From an uncultured Pseudomonadota bacterium (GTDB lineage Bacteria > Pseudomonadota > Gammaproteobacteria > Ga0077536), in NCBI GenBank assembly GCA_902551695.1, contig CACDEI010000009.1, positions 1 to 40,922 of the forward strand: a DNA stretch of 40,922 nucleotides, in the 5' to 3' direction. This document shows, in pieces, positions 19,058 through 27,570 of this stretch (positions are counted from its first letter, which is position 1; every line of letters starts with the position of its first letter). A program made the translations under genes and the position numbers. The notes under the pieces are model-generated. The model was not told where the DNA came from. It searched no databases and saw only the letters and a list, made by a program, of their open reading frames with translations.

Positions 19058-19846
19058 ATGGAATTCAAAGAAGTAATTGGCAGAAGAAGAAGTATTCGGT
19101 TCTTCGACCCCGACAGACCAGTTGAGCGCGAAAAAATTCAGGTGATGCTAGAGGCGGCACGACTATCCTCCTGCGCTGTAAATGCCCATTGGCTAAAAGC
19201 GATAGTTGTTCAGAGAGATTATCTCTCTGACGAAATGTTAGAGAAGCTGAAGACCCCAGTTTTTAACATTCAACTTGATCTAGCGCCAGTACATATCTAT
19301 TTGTTCGCCGACATGAGCGTAGTCAATAAAAACGAAGGGGCACGCTTAAAAGAATTAGTAGACGTGAATGCCCTACCCCCAACACATGGATGGAGCCATC
19401 AATTTGTCGATGAGCTGGTTTATCCTCAAATTTTAAAACCGCTAACGGAGAATCCAGCGTATGCTGCGGTGGCAGCTGCAGATGCGGGACTGGCGGCTGG
19501 CCAAATGCTATTGGCAGGGGTTGACGAGGGTTTAGGTGTGGGGCTCAATACCCCAAACCCTGAGCATATTCACGAAGTTTTAGGAGTACCTGAGGAATGG
19601 ATGATGATATGGGTACTTCTAGCAGGCTATCCAGCCGAATCTTGGGATGCCGGTGGACAAAGACCAAGGCCTCCGTTCGAAGAACAGTTTTTTGAAGGGG
19701 AATATGGTGTCCCGTTCGAAAGAAGCGAGAAAGTAGTGGATAGCTTGAAAAAAGATAAAATGATTCAAAAGGAAGCAGTACCCGATGATCCTGAGCGAAA
19801 AGCGGAAATAAGGGCTTTAGCGGAACGTTTCGGATTACCGCTGTGA
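19058..19846 (+). CDS. nitroreductase family protein
   Basis: A 262-residue FMN-dependent nitroreductase-fold enzyme. The start MEFKEVIGRRRSIRFFDPDRPVE has the classic RRSIR-x-F/Y phosphate-binding element, and GLGVGLNTPNPEHIHEVLGVPEEW closes the flavin site. I chose ATG 19058 over the GTG at 19022 because AGGAGG lies just before it and the family motif starts there. A C-terminal tail of about 50 residues (from GQRPRPPFEEQFF) extends past the core and is typical of larger members that may wrap a partner subunit. It is translationally coupled (GTGA) to the small downstream gene. The substrate is unknown. Confidence 0.85.
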   Translation: MEFKEVIGRRRSIRFFDPDRPVEREKIQVMLEAARLSSCAVNAHWLKAIVVQRDYLSDEMLEKLKTPVFNIQLDLAPVHIYLFADMSVVNKNEGARLKELVDVNALPPTHGWSHQFVDELVYPQILKPLTENPAYAAVAAADAGLAAGQMLLAGVDEGLGVGLNTPNPEHIHEVLGVPEEWMMIWVLLAGYPAESWDAGGQRPRPPFEEQFFEGEYGVPFERSEKVVDSLKKDKMIQKEAVPDDPERKAEIRALAERFGLPL

Positions 19847-20220
19847 GCTCGTCTTTTTCGCTTAAAATCATCACTGAATACGAAACTGTCAATACTTGGC
19901 TGGCGGGTCTAGAAAAGCATTGGGGAGGAGACCCGATTAATGACGACCCGTCGCGTCTGCCGACTTTAGAGGAATTCTGTGTCACTAATGCAGTCGATCC
20001 CGATACAATAATCAAGGAGTGTAAGCGGACAAACAAGGCAGGCGACCCTAGAATAAGCGTCAAGGGACGCAAAAAGTACTCTGACCTGATTGATCTATTT
20101 CAAGGAAACTCTGAGGGCACTAAAATCGAAAAAGCGAAGAGGGGCAATATCGTCAGAAGCTTTTTAATACATAACGCCATCTTACTCTCGCCAGGGGCAG
20201 TGAAGGGTGACGAAAAATAG
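19843..20220 (+). CDS. uncharacterised 125-residue protein
   Basis: I do not recognise this protein with confidence. It is 125 residues, soluble, and begins with GTG overlapping the nitroreductase stop as GTGA, which supports a real coupled gene. The pattern is helical: an N-terminal segment with a hydrophobic helix (TVNTWLAGLEKHW), then LEEFCVTNAVDPDTIIKEC and a C-terminal GNIVRSFLIHNAI. This faintly recalls the helical core-binding domain of tyrosine recombinases, but there is no catalytic domain. It may be a partner of the nitroreductase. The antisense 175-residue ORF over it looks like a shadow. Confidence 0.55.
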   Translation: MSSSFSLKIITEYETVNTWLAGLEKHWGGDPINDDPSRLPTLEEFCVTNAVDPDTIIKECKRTNKAGDPRISVKGRKKYSDLIDLFQGNSEGTKIEKAKRGNIVRSFLIHNAILLSPGAVKGDEK

Positions 20221-20251
20221 CAGCATAAGCGCGAGTATTTTGATCCGCGGT

Positions 20252-20554
20252 TTAAAAAAATGGGAGATAAGTGCTAAACCACGACGTTAGGGTGGGCAAC
20301 AGATAGATGTAAGCTAACCACGTTATAAAAAGGAACGTTAAACCTAACAGCAGGATAGTCAAAAAGAAATCTGTCACCAGAGCTCGTATTAGCTGAGCTG
20401 TTTTTCTTCTTCCGAAAACACAGTAAATGCCGATGAGAGAAAACGGAAATGTAGCGTAAAAAAGCAATGTAAGACAGGTGAATCTTATAAAGCCCATTTC
20501 ATCAAAAGGATTTTCTCCCTCAGCTGCATCCTTTTTATTAAAGAGCCAACCCAT
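20252..20554 (-). CDS. small membrane protein of unknown function
   Basis: A 100-residue protein with two hydrophobic segments (about residues 24-47 and 60-85) separated by a basic linker (GRRKTAQLIR), so probably an inner-membrane hairpin with a charged N-terminus. No family recognised. Its ATG lies two bases after the stop of the LLM gene on the same strand, implying coupled translation. It converges on the 125-residue gene. Confidence 0.5.
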   Translation of the reverse strand: MGWLFNKKDAAEGENPFDEMGFIRFTCLTLLFYATFPFSLIGIYCVFGRRKTAQLIRALVTDFFLTILLLGLTFLFITWLAYIYLLPTLTSWFSTYLPFF

Positions 20555-20556
20555 TT

Positions 20557-21408
20557 TTAAGTTGATGGAAAGTCTTCAAACTTTGACAATCTTTTTGCCA
20601 CCTCACTTAACTTTTCTAGATGCTGAACAGATTTTAATCCTCCACCCAACGTTCTCATACAAAGATGTGTAAGATTTCTACTACGCCACCCTTCAACTCT
20701 CTCCTGCCATTCTCGTTCTCTCGGCCCTACTACCGCGACACCTGCCTCCGTTCCTATTTCTTCTGGATTCCTATTCACCTTTTCTGCTTCGCTAGAGATA
20801 GAAGCCTTTAAAGAACCAAAATGTTCTGGATCAGCCAAGACAAACCATCCGTTCGATATTTGAGCAATTCTCTTAATAACTGATGGAGCAGGAGAAGACT
20901 GCGCCCCTATCCACATAGGAATTGGTCTCTGTATAGGAAGAGGATTAATTCCTACGTCACTTATTTCATGCCATCTACCCTTAAAATTCACCTTGCCCTG
21001 CTGCCATAATTGATTTAAAAGTGACATTTGTTCATCACAAATTAAGCCTCTTTGTTGGAAATTCGCATTAGAGAACCGATACTCGTCTTTACTCGATCCC
21101 ACTCCTATACCCAATCTGAGCCTTCCTCCTGAGAGGATATCTAATCCAGTCGATTGACGTGCAAACTCAACCGTTTTACGAAGTGGTAAAATTATTACAG
21201 ACGGAACCAACTCGATCTTAGAAGTAAATCCCGCCAAATAAGATAGTAGGGTAAGCGGCTCGTGCAAATGTTTATTATTCGGCCTAATTACTTGGTCAGG
21301 AATTCTAAGGTGATTAAAACCAAGCTCTTCGGCCATAATCGCAAATTGCTTGATAGAATCTAGATCATTTTCTAGCTCCCTAATTGGTAGGGAAACTCCT
21401 ATTTTCAT
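20557..21408 (-). CDS. LLM-class flavin/F420-dependent oxidoreductase
   Basis: A second luciferase-like oxidoreductase, 283 residues. It shows MAEELGFNHLRIPDQVI, VPSVIILPLRKTVEFARQSTGLDILSGGRLRLGIGVG and IPMWIGAQSSPAPSVIKRIAQISNGWF, all standard for the LLM barrel. An AGGAGGAG ribosome-binding site precedes the ATG closely. It is not a close copy of the 344-residue LLM at 17.8 kb; the length and loops differ. It is followed at two bases by a small membrane protein gene. Cofactor and substrate are unknown. Confidence 0.85.
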   Translation of the reverse strand: MKIGVSLPIRELENDLDSIKQFAIMAEELGFNHLRIPDQVIRPNNKHLHEPLTLLSYLAGFTSKIELVPSVIILPLRKTVEFARQSTGLDILSGGRLRLGIGVGSSKDEYRFSNANFQQRGLICDEQMSLLNQLWQQGKVNFKGRWHEISDVGINPLPIQRPIPMWIGAQSSPAPSVIKRIAQISNGWFVLADPEHFGSLKASISSEAEKVNRNPEEIGTEAGVAVVGPREREWQERVEGWRSRNLTHLCMRTLGGGLKSVQHLEKLSEVAKRLSKFEDFPST

Positions 21409-21524
21409 AGCCTAACTCCTCCTTAGTGAATACCTTAGTGTTTATCTGCTATTCTAAAAGTGCGGGCATAAAAACGCCAAGCACTATCATAACCAGCTAT
21501 ATCTTTAAGTGTTGAGGTAAGAAA

Positions 21525-21549
21525 TTTTCTACAATGCTTTTGTAGAAAA
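21525..21549 (-). terminator. inverted repeat, possible terminator of the yjbQ-HIT unit
   Basis: TTTTCTACAA and TTGTAGAAAA form a perfect ten-base stem with a five-base loop. On the minus strand it is followed by TTTCTT, 77 bases after the HIT gene stop. The stem is AT-rich, so it could equally be an operator for the downstream LLM gene. Confidence 0.4.
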
Positions 21550-21625
21550 AACTCATATTAATACCTGAAACGAGCACTTCAAAACTGTTACAGATCCATT
21601 TTCTGAGAGACTAGATAAATCACAG

Positions 21626-22087
21626 TCAACTAGATGAGCTTTGTTTATTATTAAAGTGAACGCTGTCTTTCAAAGGTATCACGTGCCTTACTCCACCCTT
21701 AGGATAGTCGGTATCTCCTTTTCTACGTGGGATTAAATGTATGTGGCAATGCCAAACAGATTGACCGGCAGTTATTCCACAGTTAGCCCCCACATTAAAA
21801 CCTTCAATCGAGGAATCTGCTTCGAGAAGAACTTGTCTCTGGTTAACTAGCAATCTATTAATACACAGTAGTTCCTTTTCATCCAACTCGAAAAAATCTA
21901 GCACATGACGCTTCGGTATAACTAAGGAATGCCCCGCAGTAACCGGGTACAGATCCCTGATACACAGGGCTAATTCATTCTCCTCAACTATTCTTTCTAC
22001 TCCAGCGATTTCCAATTCACAAAACGGACAATCATAAATGCCCCGTGATACACCAGGTAAATCTAAGTTTCTCATACGTCTTTTCAT
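21626..22087 (-). CDS. HIT-family protein
   Basis: A 153-residue histidine-triad nucleotide hydrolase or transferase. The triad reads HCHIHLIP (His113, His115, His117). The N-terminal Cys20/Cys23 pair (DCPFC) with His53 resembles the zinc site of Hint/FHIT-like proteins. The GHSLVIPKRHV segment is also typical. Members hydrolyse AMP-amino acid conjugates or dinucleoside polyphosphates; the substrate cannot be assigned. It follows yjbQ after 24 bases and is probably in the same transcript. Confidence 0.88.
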   Translation of the reverse strand: MKRRMRNLDLPGVSRGIYDCPFCELEIAGVERIVEENELALCIRDLYPVTAGHSLVIPKRHVLDFFELDEKELLCINRLLVNQRQVLLEADSSIEGFNVGANCGITAGQSVWHCHIHLIPRRKGDTDYPKGGVRHVIPLKDSVHFNNKQSSSS

Positions 22088-22111
22088 ATTTAAGCCGTTA
22101 ATTTTAAGGCT

Positions 22112-22534
22112 TTACCTCAAATCTCCTATAATGTGACAAAACACAGTGCGCTCTTGCACCGAGTCCCTATGTTCAAAAACATATAGACCTTGCCAGACCC
22201 CCAGAAGTAATTCAAAATTTTGGACTGAAATAGCTAAATTCGTATTTGTTAACGCCGTTCTAATATGAGCGGGCATATCGTCATCACCCTCACTCTTGTG
22301 GGTATATTGAGACCCATGAGGAACGAGGTCACAAAAGAAGTTTTGAATATCTACGGTCACGGCCGGATCGGCGTTCTCTTGAATCAAAAGAGAAGCGCTT
22401 GTATGTAAAATGCTCAGATTGACTAAACCATTCCTCAGTGAAGCTAAAGAGCATCGTTCTTTAACCTCTGAAGTAAATTCGTATAAACCTTGACGCCCAG
22501 TCTTTATAAATATTTCGGAAAAATCTTGTACCAT
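22112..22534 (-). CDS. yjbQ: YjbQ family protein (UPF0047)
   Basis: A 140-residue protein of the YjbQ/UPF0047 family, annotated elsewhere as secondary thiamine-phosphate synthase because E. coli YjbQ has weak ThiE-like activity. The conserved ILHTSASLLIQENADP and the GDDDMPAHIRTAL loop are intact, as is GVWQGLYVFEHRD near the C-terminus. It is a compact trimeric protein with a metal-like His/Glu pocket. It is the first gene of a two-gene unit with the HIT gene. The physiological role is uncertain. Confidence 0.88.
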   Translation of the reverse strand: MVQDFSEIFIKTGRQGLYEFTSEVKERCSLASLRNGLVNLSILHTSASLLIQENADPAVTVDIQNFFCDLVPHGSQYTHKSEGDDDMPAHIRTALTNTNLAISVQNFELLLGVWQGLYVFEHRDSVQERTVFCHIIGDLR

Positions 22535-22707
22535 TTTAATATCTCACTTACGCTTTCTATGCTTGAAACAAAGGTGTCCTTCACAACGCCGACATACCAC
22601 TCTATGGAACCAAAGGTTCATCATATAGTAAGATAAAGGCCTCGAGGCTACTAAATAATTTCTGCACGATAGAATAAGCTCGGGCTTAAACAGGAGATAT
22701 TTCTGAA

Positions 22708-23817
22708 ATGAAAACCAAGGCCGCTGTCGCTTTTGAAAGCAAAAAACCACTCGAGGTTGTGGACATTGATTTGGAAGGACCTAAAGAAGGAGAGGTGCTA
22801 GTTGAAATTAAAGCCACGGGTATCTGCCATACAGACGAATTCACTTTGTCTGGCGCCGATCCTGAAGGCATCTTTCCCGCAGTTCTGGGTCATGAGGGTG
22901 CAGGAATAGTTGTTGATGTTGGGTCTAACGTGAAGAGCGTGAAGGAAGGCGATCACGTAATTCCGTTATATACGCCCGAATGCCAGACATGCAAATTTTG
23001 TCTCAACCCAAAAACAAATTTATGCCAAGCCATAAGAGTGACACAGGGTCGAGGCCTTATGCCAGACGGTTCCTCCCGATTTTCATATAAGGGAAAACAG
23101 ATCTTTCATTATATGGGAACTTCCACATTCTCGAACTACACCGTACTACCTGAAATTGCATTAGCCAAAATCAATAAGGCAGCAGCTTTCGACACCGCTT
23201 GCTATGTAGGATGCGGAGTGACGACGGGGATAGGAGCAGTTATTTTTACTGCTAAAGCTGAAACAGGATGTAGAGCGGTGGTATTCGGTCTAGGGGGGAT
23301 CGGTTTGAACGTCATCCAAGGTCTCAGAATGATCGGTGCTGAACAAATTGTTGGGGTTGATCTCAACAACGACAAGAAAGCCTGGGGTGAGAAGTTCGGA
23401 ATGACCGACTTCGTAAATCCGACCGAAATAGCGGGAGATTTAACAGAACATATCATCCAAATAACAGATGGGGGAGCAGACTATAGCTTCGAGTGTGTCG
23501 GCAAGCCGTCTTTAATGAGATCAGCGCTGGAATGCGCCCATAAAGGCTGGGGGGAGAGCATCATAATAGGGGTTGCTGGCGCAGGAGAAGAGATTTCTAC
23601 GAGGCCATTTCAACTAGTAACAGGAAGAACTTGGAAGGGCACTGCTTTCGGAGGAGCAAGAGGTCGCACCGATGTACCAAGAATTATCGAATGGTATTTA
23701 AAGAAACAAATTGAGATAGACCCGCTCATAACGCACAAGTTTGCTCTGGAAGATATCAATAAAGCTTTCGATCTAATGCGCGAAGGACAATCTATTCGCT
23801 CTGTGGTGGTTTTCTAA
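22708..23817 (+). CDS. frmA: S-(hydroxymethyl)glutathione dehydrogenase / class III alcohol dehydrogenase
   Basis: FrmA/AdhC, 369 residues, oxidises S-hydroxymethylglutathione to S-formylglutathione with NAD in glutathione-dependent formaldehyde detoxification. The catalytic zinc ligands are Cys40 and His62-Glu63 (GICHTDEF, LGHEGAG) plus the Cys of ACYVGCG. The structural zinc set is Cys92, Cys95, Cys98 and Cys106. The nucleotide fold is GLGGIGLNVIQGLRMIGA. AGGAGA precedes the ATG. It overlaps fghA by one base (TAATG), so both enzymes are made together. No FrmR-type regulator is adjacent. Confidence 0.96.
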   Translation: MKTKAAVAFESKKPLEVVDIDLEGPKEGEVLVEIKATGICHTDEFTLSGADPEGIFPAVLGHEGAGIVVDVGSNVKSVKEGDHVIPLYTPECQTCKFCLNPKTNLCQAIRVTQGRGLMPDGSSRFSYKGKQIFHYMGTSTFSNYTVLPEIALAKINKAAAFDTACYVGCGVTTGIGAVIFTAKAETGCRAVVFGLGGIGLNVIQGLRMIGAEQIVGVDLNNDKKAWGEKFGMTDFVNPTEIAGDLTEHIIQITDGGADYSFECVGKPSLMRSALECAHKGWGESIIIGVAGAGEEISTRPFQLVTGRTWKGTAFGGARGRTDVPRIIEWYLKKQIEIDPLITHKFALEDINKAFDLMREGQSIRSVVVF

Positions 23818-24650
23818 TGGAAATAATCGACTCGTTTCTTTCATTTGAGGGCGTACAAAAAATCATCCGTCACAACTCTGATGCTCTATCTTGTGAGATG
23901 ACCTTTGCAATATATGAACCAGAATCGGGAGGAATTAAAAATCCGCCTGTGCTTTGGTACTTATCCGGCTTAACCTGTAGCCATGCAAATGTCATGGAAA
24001 AAGGAGAGTACAGACGTGTTGCTTCAGAGCTGGGAATGATAATTGTGTGCCCTGATACTAGCCCTAGGGGGAACGATATACCAGATGAGGAAGACAACTG
24101 GCAGTTTGGTACAGGTGCGGGGTTTTATTTAGACGCGGTAAGTCCTCCCTACGACAATAACTACAATATGTATACATACATAACCAAAGAGTTACCCACC
24201 CTTCTGAGAGAAAAGTGCTCAATTGAAAGTAACGCCCATGGAATATTTGGTCATTCCATGGGTGGACATGGTGCAATTACGATTGCTTTAAAAAATCCAG
24301 ATTCCTATAAAAGCTGCTCTGCGCTCGCTCCAATTTCTCAACCTAGCACTGCGTCTTGGTCAAAATCAGCTTTCGAAAAATATTTAGGAAAGGACCCAAA
24401 GTTGTGGCGCGACTACGATGCTACTTGCTTATTAGAGGATGGATATCGTTACCCTGAAATTTTGGTAGACCAGGGGCTAAGTGACCCTTTTCTTGAAGAC
24501 GGACTAAGACCAGAGCTACTGAGAGTCGCCTGCGAAAACGCTGGGGTAAATCTTGAACTGAGACTCAGAGAAGGATACGACCACTCTTATTACTTCATTT
24601 CTACTTTTATGGAATCACACCTCAGATGGCATCACAAACGTCTATGTTAA
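23817..24650 (+). CDS. fghA: S-formylglutathione hydrolase
   Basis: FghA/FrmB, 277 residues, an esterase D-type serine hydrolase that splits S-formylglutathione to formate and glutathione. The nucleophile is Ser147 in GHSMGGHGA. The acid lies in LVDQGLSDPF (about 222-231) and the His in GYDHSYYF. The oxyanion segment YLSGLTCSH and the DTSPRGNDIPDEEDNWQFGTGAGFYLDA stretch are diagnostic. Start and frmA stop overlap as TAATG. It completes the formaldehyde-to-formate route; no formate dehydrogenase is in the window. Confidence 0.96.
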   Translation: MEIIDSFLSFEGVQKIIRHNSDALSCEMTFAIYEPESGGIKNPPVLWYLSGLTCSHANVMEKGEYRRVASELGMIIVCPDTSPRGNDIPDEEDNWQFGTGAGFYLDAVSPPYDNNYNMYTYITKELPTLLREKCSIESNAHGIFGHSMGGHGAITIALKNPDSYKSCSALAPISQPSTASWSKSAFEKYLGKDPKLWRDYDATCLLEDGYRYPEILVDQGLSDPFLEDGLRPELLRVACENAGVNLELRLREGYDHSYYFISTFMESHLRWHHKRLC

Positions 24651-24661
24651 ATTAGTTTTTA

Positions 24662-26218
24662 CTACTTGAAGAAGTTTCCTAAGTGTCGCTCCGACGGAGG
24701 TTCGGTAAAGTTAGATACAAGAAAAACAGTGGTAATAGAAAGGATAATTCCCAGAGCGATACATGCAAAAGGATTTACTGCCTGAGCCACTAGCCATAAA
24801 ACGACAATACCGCCCTCACCTTCTCCAAAGATCATTTCTATAACCGCTAATTTAAAAAACAGAAAAGAAATTCCACCCATAAACAAGCCAGCTATGGCTC
24901 CTAACCTTGTAGTGCCTTTCCAGAAAATACCCACGAATAGGGGACCGCTTATTGCCGCTAGCATACCCCCAATCCCCGCGGCCATAAATAAAGCAACGTT
25001 TGATTTCTGAGCCACCCAAGCCAAGTAAATACTTACCACAACAATTAATACTGTACTCAAGCGACTGATAAGCAAAGCCACTTCATCAACGTTTTTACTA
25101 CTGGCATCAAAACCGAATCTAGGAGCAATACTTCTCCGATAGATATCATTAGCAAAAATCTGAGATGTGGAAACAAGCAAACCATCAGCCGTCGACATTA
25201 TCGCCGCAAGCACTCCGGCACCTACTAACGCTGCTAGCCAAGCTGGCATAGTATAAATAAATAGCTCAGGTATAGCGTAATTCGCACTCGACCCTTCTGC
25301 CAGCAAAGCGTCCCCTAACAATGCTCTCGCAAGTATTCCTCCGAACGCAATACAGGGCAATACCATTCCGAACAAAAAAGAGAGGAGTATAAAAGTCGTT
25401 TGGTCTTTATCGTTTTTTAGAGCCCAAAGCTTATTCCCAACATGTGGTAAAAGTCCGAGCGGGATGTGTGCCAGGAAGATAGCGAAAACATCCCACTTTG
25501 AATCAAGCACTGGATGCGTCGCACTTAAAGGTTTAACTAAGCCTGGATCTTGGGCTGATAAATTCCCTACCATTCCAGTAAACCCACCAGGAACATCGAA
25601 TCCAATCCAAAACATCAAGGCCACCGCTGCGGCCAAAACCAACATCAACGCTCCTTGAAAGCCGTCGGTCAGTATATCGGAGTGCGCTCCCCCAATCCCG
25701 ATATAAAACATAATAATAACGCCAGCTATTGCCAAAGCTTGAAAAACACTAACCCCCATCATTTTGTTAAAAACCACTGCCCCAGAAAGTAGTTGGCCCG
25801 CCAGGTAAAAAAGCAGAAGTATGGAAAGAAGAGAAACAAGGATTCTTAAAACCTCGGACTCGTATCTATCCCCAAGGTACTCTGGTATGGAGCGGTTGCC
25901 GAACGCATCTCCAGCTCGTCTGATTGCTTTCATGCATAACAAAACCCCCACATACACACCGATAGGATATGAAAACGCGTACCAAAGCGCAGAAAAACCG
26001 GTTTTATAGGCTAAAGCTGGAATTCCTATGAAAGTCCCTCCACTTGCAGCGGTGGCAGTAAGAGCAAACGCCAAGAAAATCGGTCCATAACTCCGGCGAG
26101 CAGTCGCAAAATCATCGCTATTTGAAACACGTCGCATCCCAATAGCACCAAGGACTACCATCATGCAGATATACAATGCAAGAAAGAACCAGCCCCAGAT
26201 TCGCAGCTCGTCATCCAA
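24662..26218 (-). CDS. sodium:solute symporter family protein
   Basis: A 518-residue permease of the SSS (PutP/PanF-like) family with about thirteen membrane helices. The conserved features are ATAASGGTFIGIPALAYKTG in helix 1-2, GGAHSDILTDGFQGALM, and AAIMSTADGLLVSTSQIFANDIYRR, the sodium-site helix. The start codon is TTG, supported by GAGGGGGTG nearby. The transported solute (amino acid, pantothenate or organic acid) cannot be inferred. It converges on fghA with only 11 bases between. Confidence 0.88.
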   Translation of the reverse strand: MDDELRIWGWFFLALYICMMVVLGAIGMRRVSNSDDFATARRSYGPIFLAFALTATAASGGTFIGIPALAYKTGFSALWYAFSYPIGVYVGVLLCMKAIRRAGDAFGNRSIPEYLGDRYESEVLRILVSLLSILLLFYLAGQLLSGAVVFNKMMGVSVFQALAIAGVIIMFYIGIGGAHSDILTDGFQGALMLVLAAAVALMFWIGFDVPGGFTGMVGNLSAQDPGLVKPLSATHPVLDSKWDVFAIFLAHIPLGLLPHVGNKLWALKNDKDQTTFILLSFLFGMVLPCIAFGGILARALLGDALLAEGSSANYAIPELFIYTMPAWLAALVGAGVLAAIMSTADGLLVSTSQIFANDIYRRSIAPRFGFDASSKNVDEVALLISRLSTVLIVVVSIYLAWVAQKSNVALFMAAGIGGMLAAISGPLFVGIFWKGTTRLGAIAGLFMGGISFLFFKLAVIEMIFGEGEGGIVVLWLVAQAVNPFACIALGIILSITTVFLVSNFTEPPSERHLGNFFK

Positions 26219-26251
26219 TACAATTCACCCCCTCGATTATCAAGCCTAACC

Positions 26252-26719
26252 TCAACGGTTGTTTTTAAATTCAGTCAGCCAAAGGTCTCCCCACCAATTT
26301 GCATTTGCTTCGTAGTTTTTTTCCTTTAATTGACCTGAATCACTCAAAAAATGAAAACATTCGTGGGCCAGAGTGTGCACAGCACACTCTTCGAGATCTT
26401 CAAAGTAAAATTTTTTTTCTACCGATTTCCATGAAATATTTGCCGTATCGAAATACTCTCTCCCCCAATGAGCAAACGAAAACGGCGGACACATCATCAC
26501 ATTTACGCTTGCCCTAATCCTATAGCCAGAGTCTAGCTTACTGTTTTTAGTCGCCCCTTTGTAGGGGAACTTGCATTCCCCGTGTAGTAAAGTATTTTTT
26601 TTCAAGGGGAGCAATTTGATCCATTCAACACTCTTGGTATCAAATTCAGCCAATTTCTCGGTAATAAATAACATCACATGAGGCATCCCAACTTTATCAA
26701 TAACCCTCAAGTTGTACAT
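26252..26719 (-). CDS. small zincin-like protein (HExxH) of unknown function
   Basis: A 155-residue protein without a signal peptide. It carries one HExxH motif (HECFH, His119-Glu120-His123) followed fourteen residues later by Glu137 in NYEANANWWG, a plausible third zinc ligand. This resembles SprT-like or gluzincin-type minimal metallopeptidases, but I cannot place it in a named family. The catalytic helix is preceded by ECAVHTLA, as in peptidase active-site helices. It stands 12 bases after tupA on the same strand, which may be coincidence or read-through. A protease function is inference from the motif. Confidence 0.6.
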   Translation of the reverse strand: MYNLRVIDKVGMPHVMLFITEKLAEFDTKSVEWIKLLPLKKNTLLHGECKFPYKGATKNSKLDSGYRIRASVNVMMCPPFSFAHWGREYFDTANISWKSVEKKFYFEDLEECAVHTLAHECFHFLSDSGQLKEKNYEANANWWGDLWLTEFKNNR

Positions 26720-26731
26720 GACTATACCCCT

Positions 26732-27553
26732 TTACTCGCAAGCAGACCCATCACCATTCGCATAGAAAAGTTGTTCGCCGTTTATGGCAAAAGAATTTAT
26801 TTGTGCCCTACCCGCCTCACTTAGTAACCAATTACAAAATATAATAGCATTTTGCCTCTTTGAGGGCTCCTGATTTTTAGGAGTAGCAACTACTACCCCA
26901 TATTGGTTATGCAATATATCCGCTCCTTCTACAATGATTTCAAAATCTGACTTGTTCTTGAAAGAAATCCAAGTGCCCCTATCTGTTAATGTAAAAGCGC
27001 CCATCCCGATCGCTATGTTTAATGTAGCGCCCATCCCTGTACCAGTCTCCCGGTACCAACGACCACTCGCTGCTACAACATCCACGTCAGCTCTAGTCCA
27101 AAGTTCCAGCTCTTTTTTATGCGTGCCGCTATCATCACCCCTTGAGACAAAAATCCTTTCTTTTTCCGCGATGTTTCTAAAAAAGTCTACTGGATTCCGA
27201 TTTTTCGATTTGTCGCCCAGCGCCTCTGGTGGCCCGACAATCACGAAATCATTGAACATTAAATCACGACGGTTTAGACCAAAGCCAGACCTCACGAACC
27301 GCTCTTCGGCTTCCCTAGCATGGGTAATCAAAATATCACCATCGCCGTTGCGAGCATTACGTAATGCTTGTCCGGTTCCAACCGCCACCACTCGTACTTT
27401 GATCCCAGACTCTGCAGTAAATGCCGGCAACAGAAAATCATAAAGGCCCGAATTTTCAGTTGATGTAGTGGATTGCAAAGTAATGAATTGATTTGAATCA
27501 CTCGTCACGCCGAATGGGATGATTGAGAGAATCATTAACGCATATTTTACCAA
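26732..27553 (-). CDS. tupA: tungstate ABC transporter, substrate-binding protein
   Basis: TupA-like periplasmic binding protein, 273 residues with a signal peptide (to about residue 18). The oxyanion contacts are in LQSTTSTENSGLYDFLLPAF, and AVGTGQALRNARNGDGDILITHA, FNDFVIVGP and SRGDDSGTHKKELELW are hallmarks of TupA/WtpA-like tungstate binders rather than ModA. The start is TTG with AAGGAG eight bases upstream. It is the last gene of tupB-tupC-tupA on the minus strand. Tungstate rather than molybdate is favoured by family, not proven. No tungsten enzyme is in the window. Confidence 0.9.
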   Translation of the reverse strand: MVKYALMILSIIPFGVTSDSNQFITLQSTTSTENSGLYDFLLPAFTAESGIKVRVVAVGTGQALRNARNGDGDILITHAREAEERFVRSGFGLNRRDLMFNDFVIVGPPEALGDKSKNRNPVDFFRNIAEKERIFVSRGDDSGTHKKELELWTRADVDVVAASGRWYRETGTGMGATLNIAIGMGAFTLTDRGTWISFKNKSDFEIIVEGADILHNQYGVVVATPKNQEPSKRQNAIIFCNWLLSEAGRAQINSFAINGEQLFYANGDGSACE

Positions 27554-27570
27554 TATTAGAGCTCCTTCTT

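Noticed and set aside
19545-20072. 175-residue minus-strand ORF
   Set aside because: Antisense across the nitroreductase and the coupled 125-residue gene, both with better start signals; no domain seen.
26934-27443. 169-residue plus-strand ORF
   Set aside because: Fully antisense to tupA, low complexity and Ser/Pro-rich; a shadow ORF.
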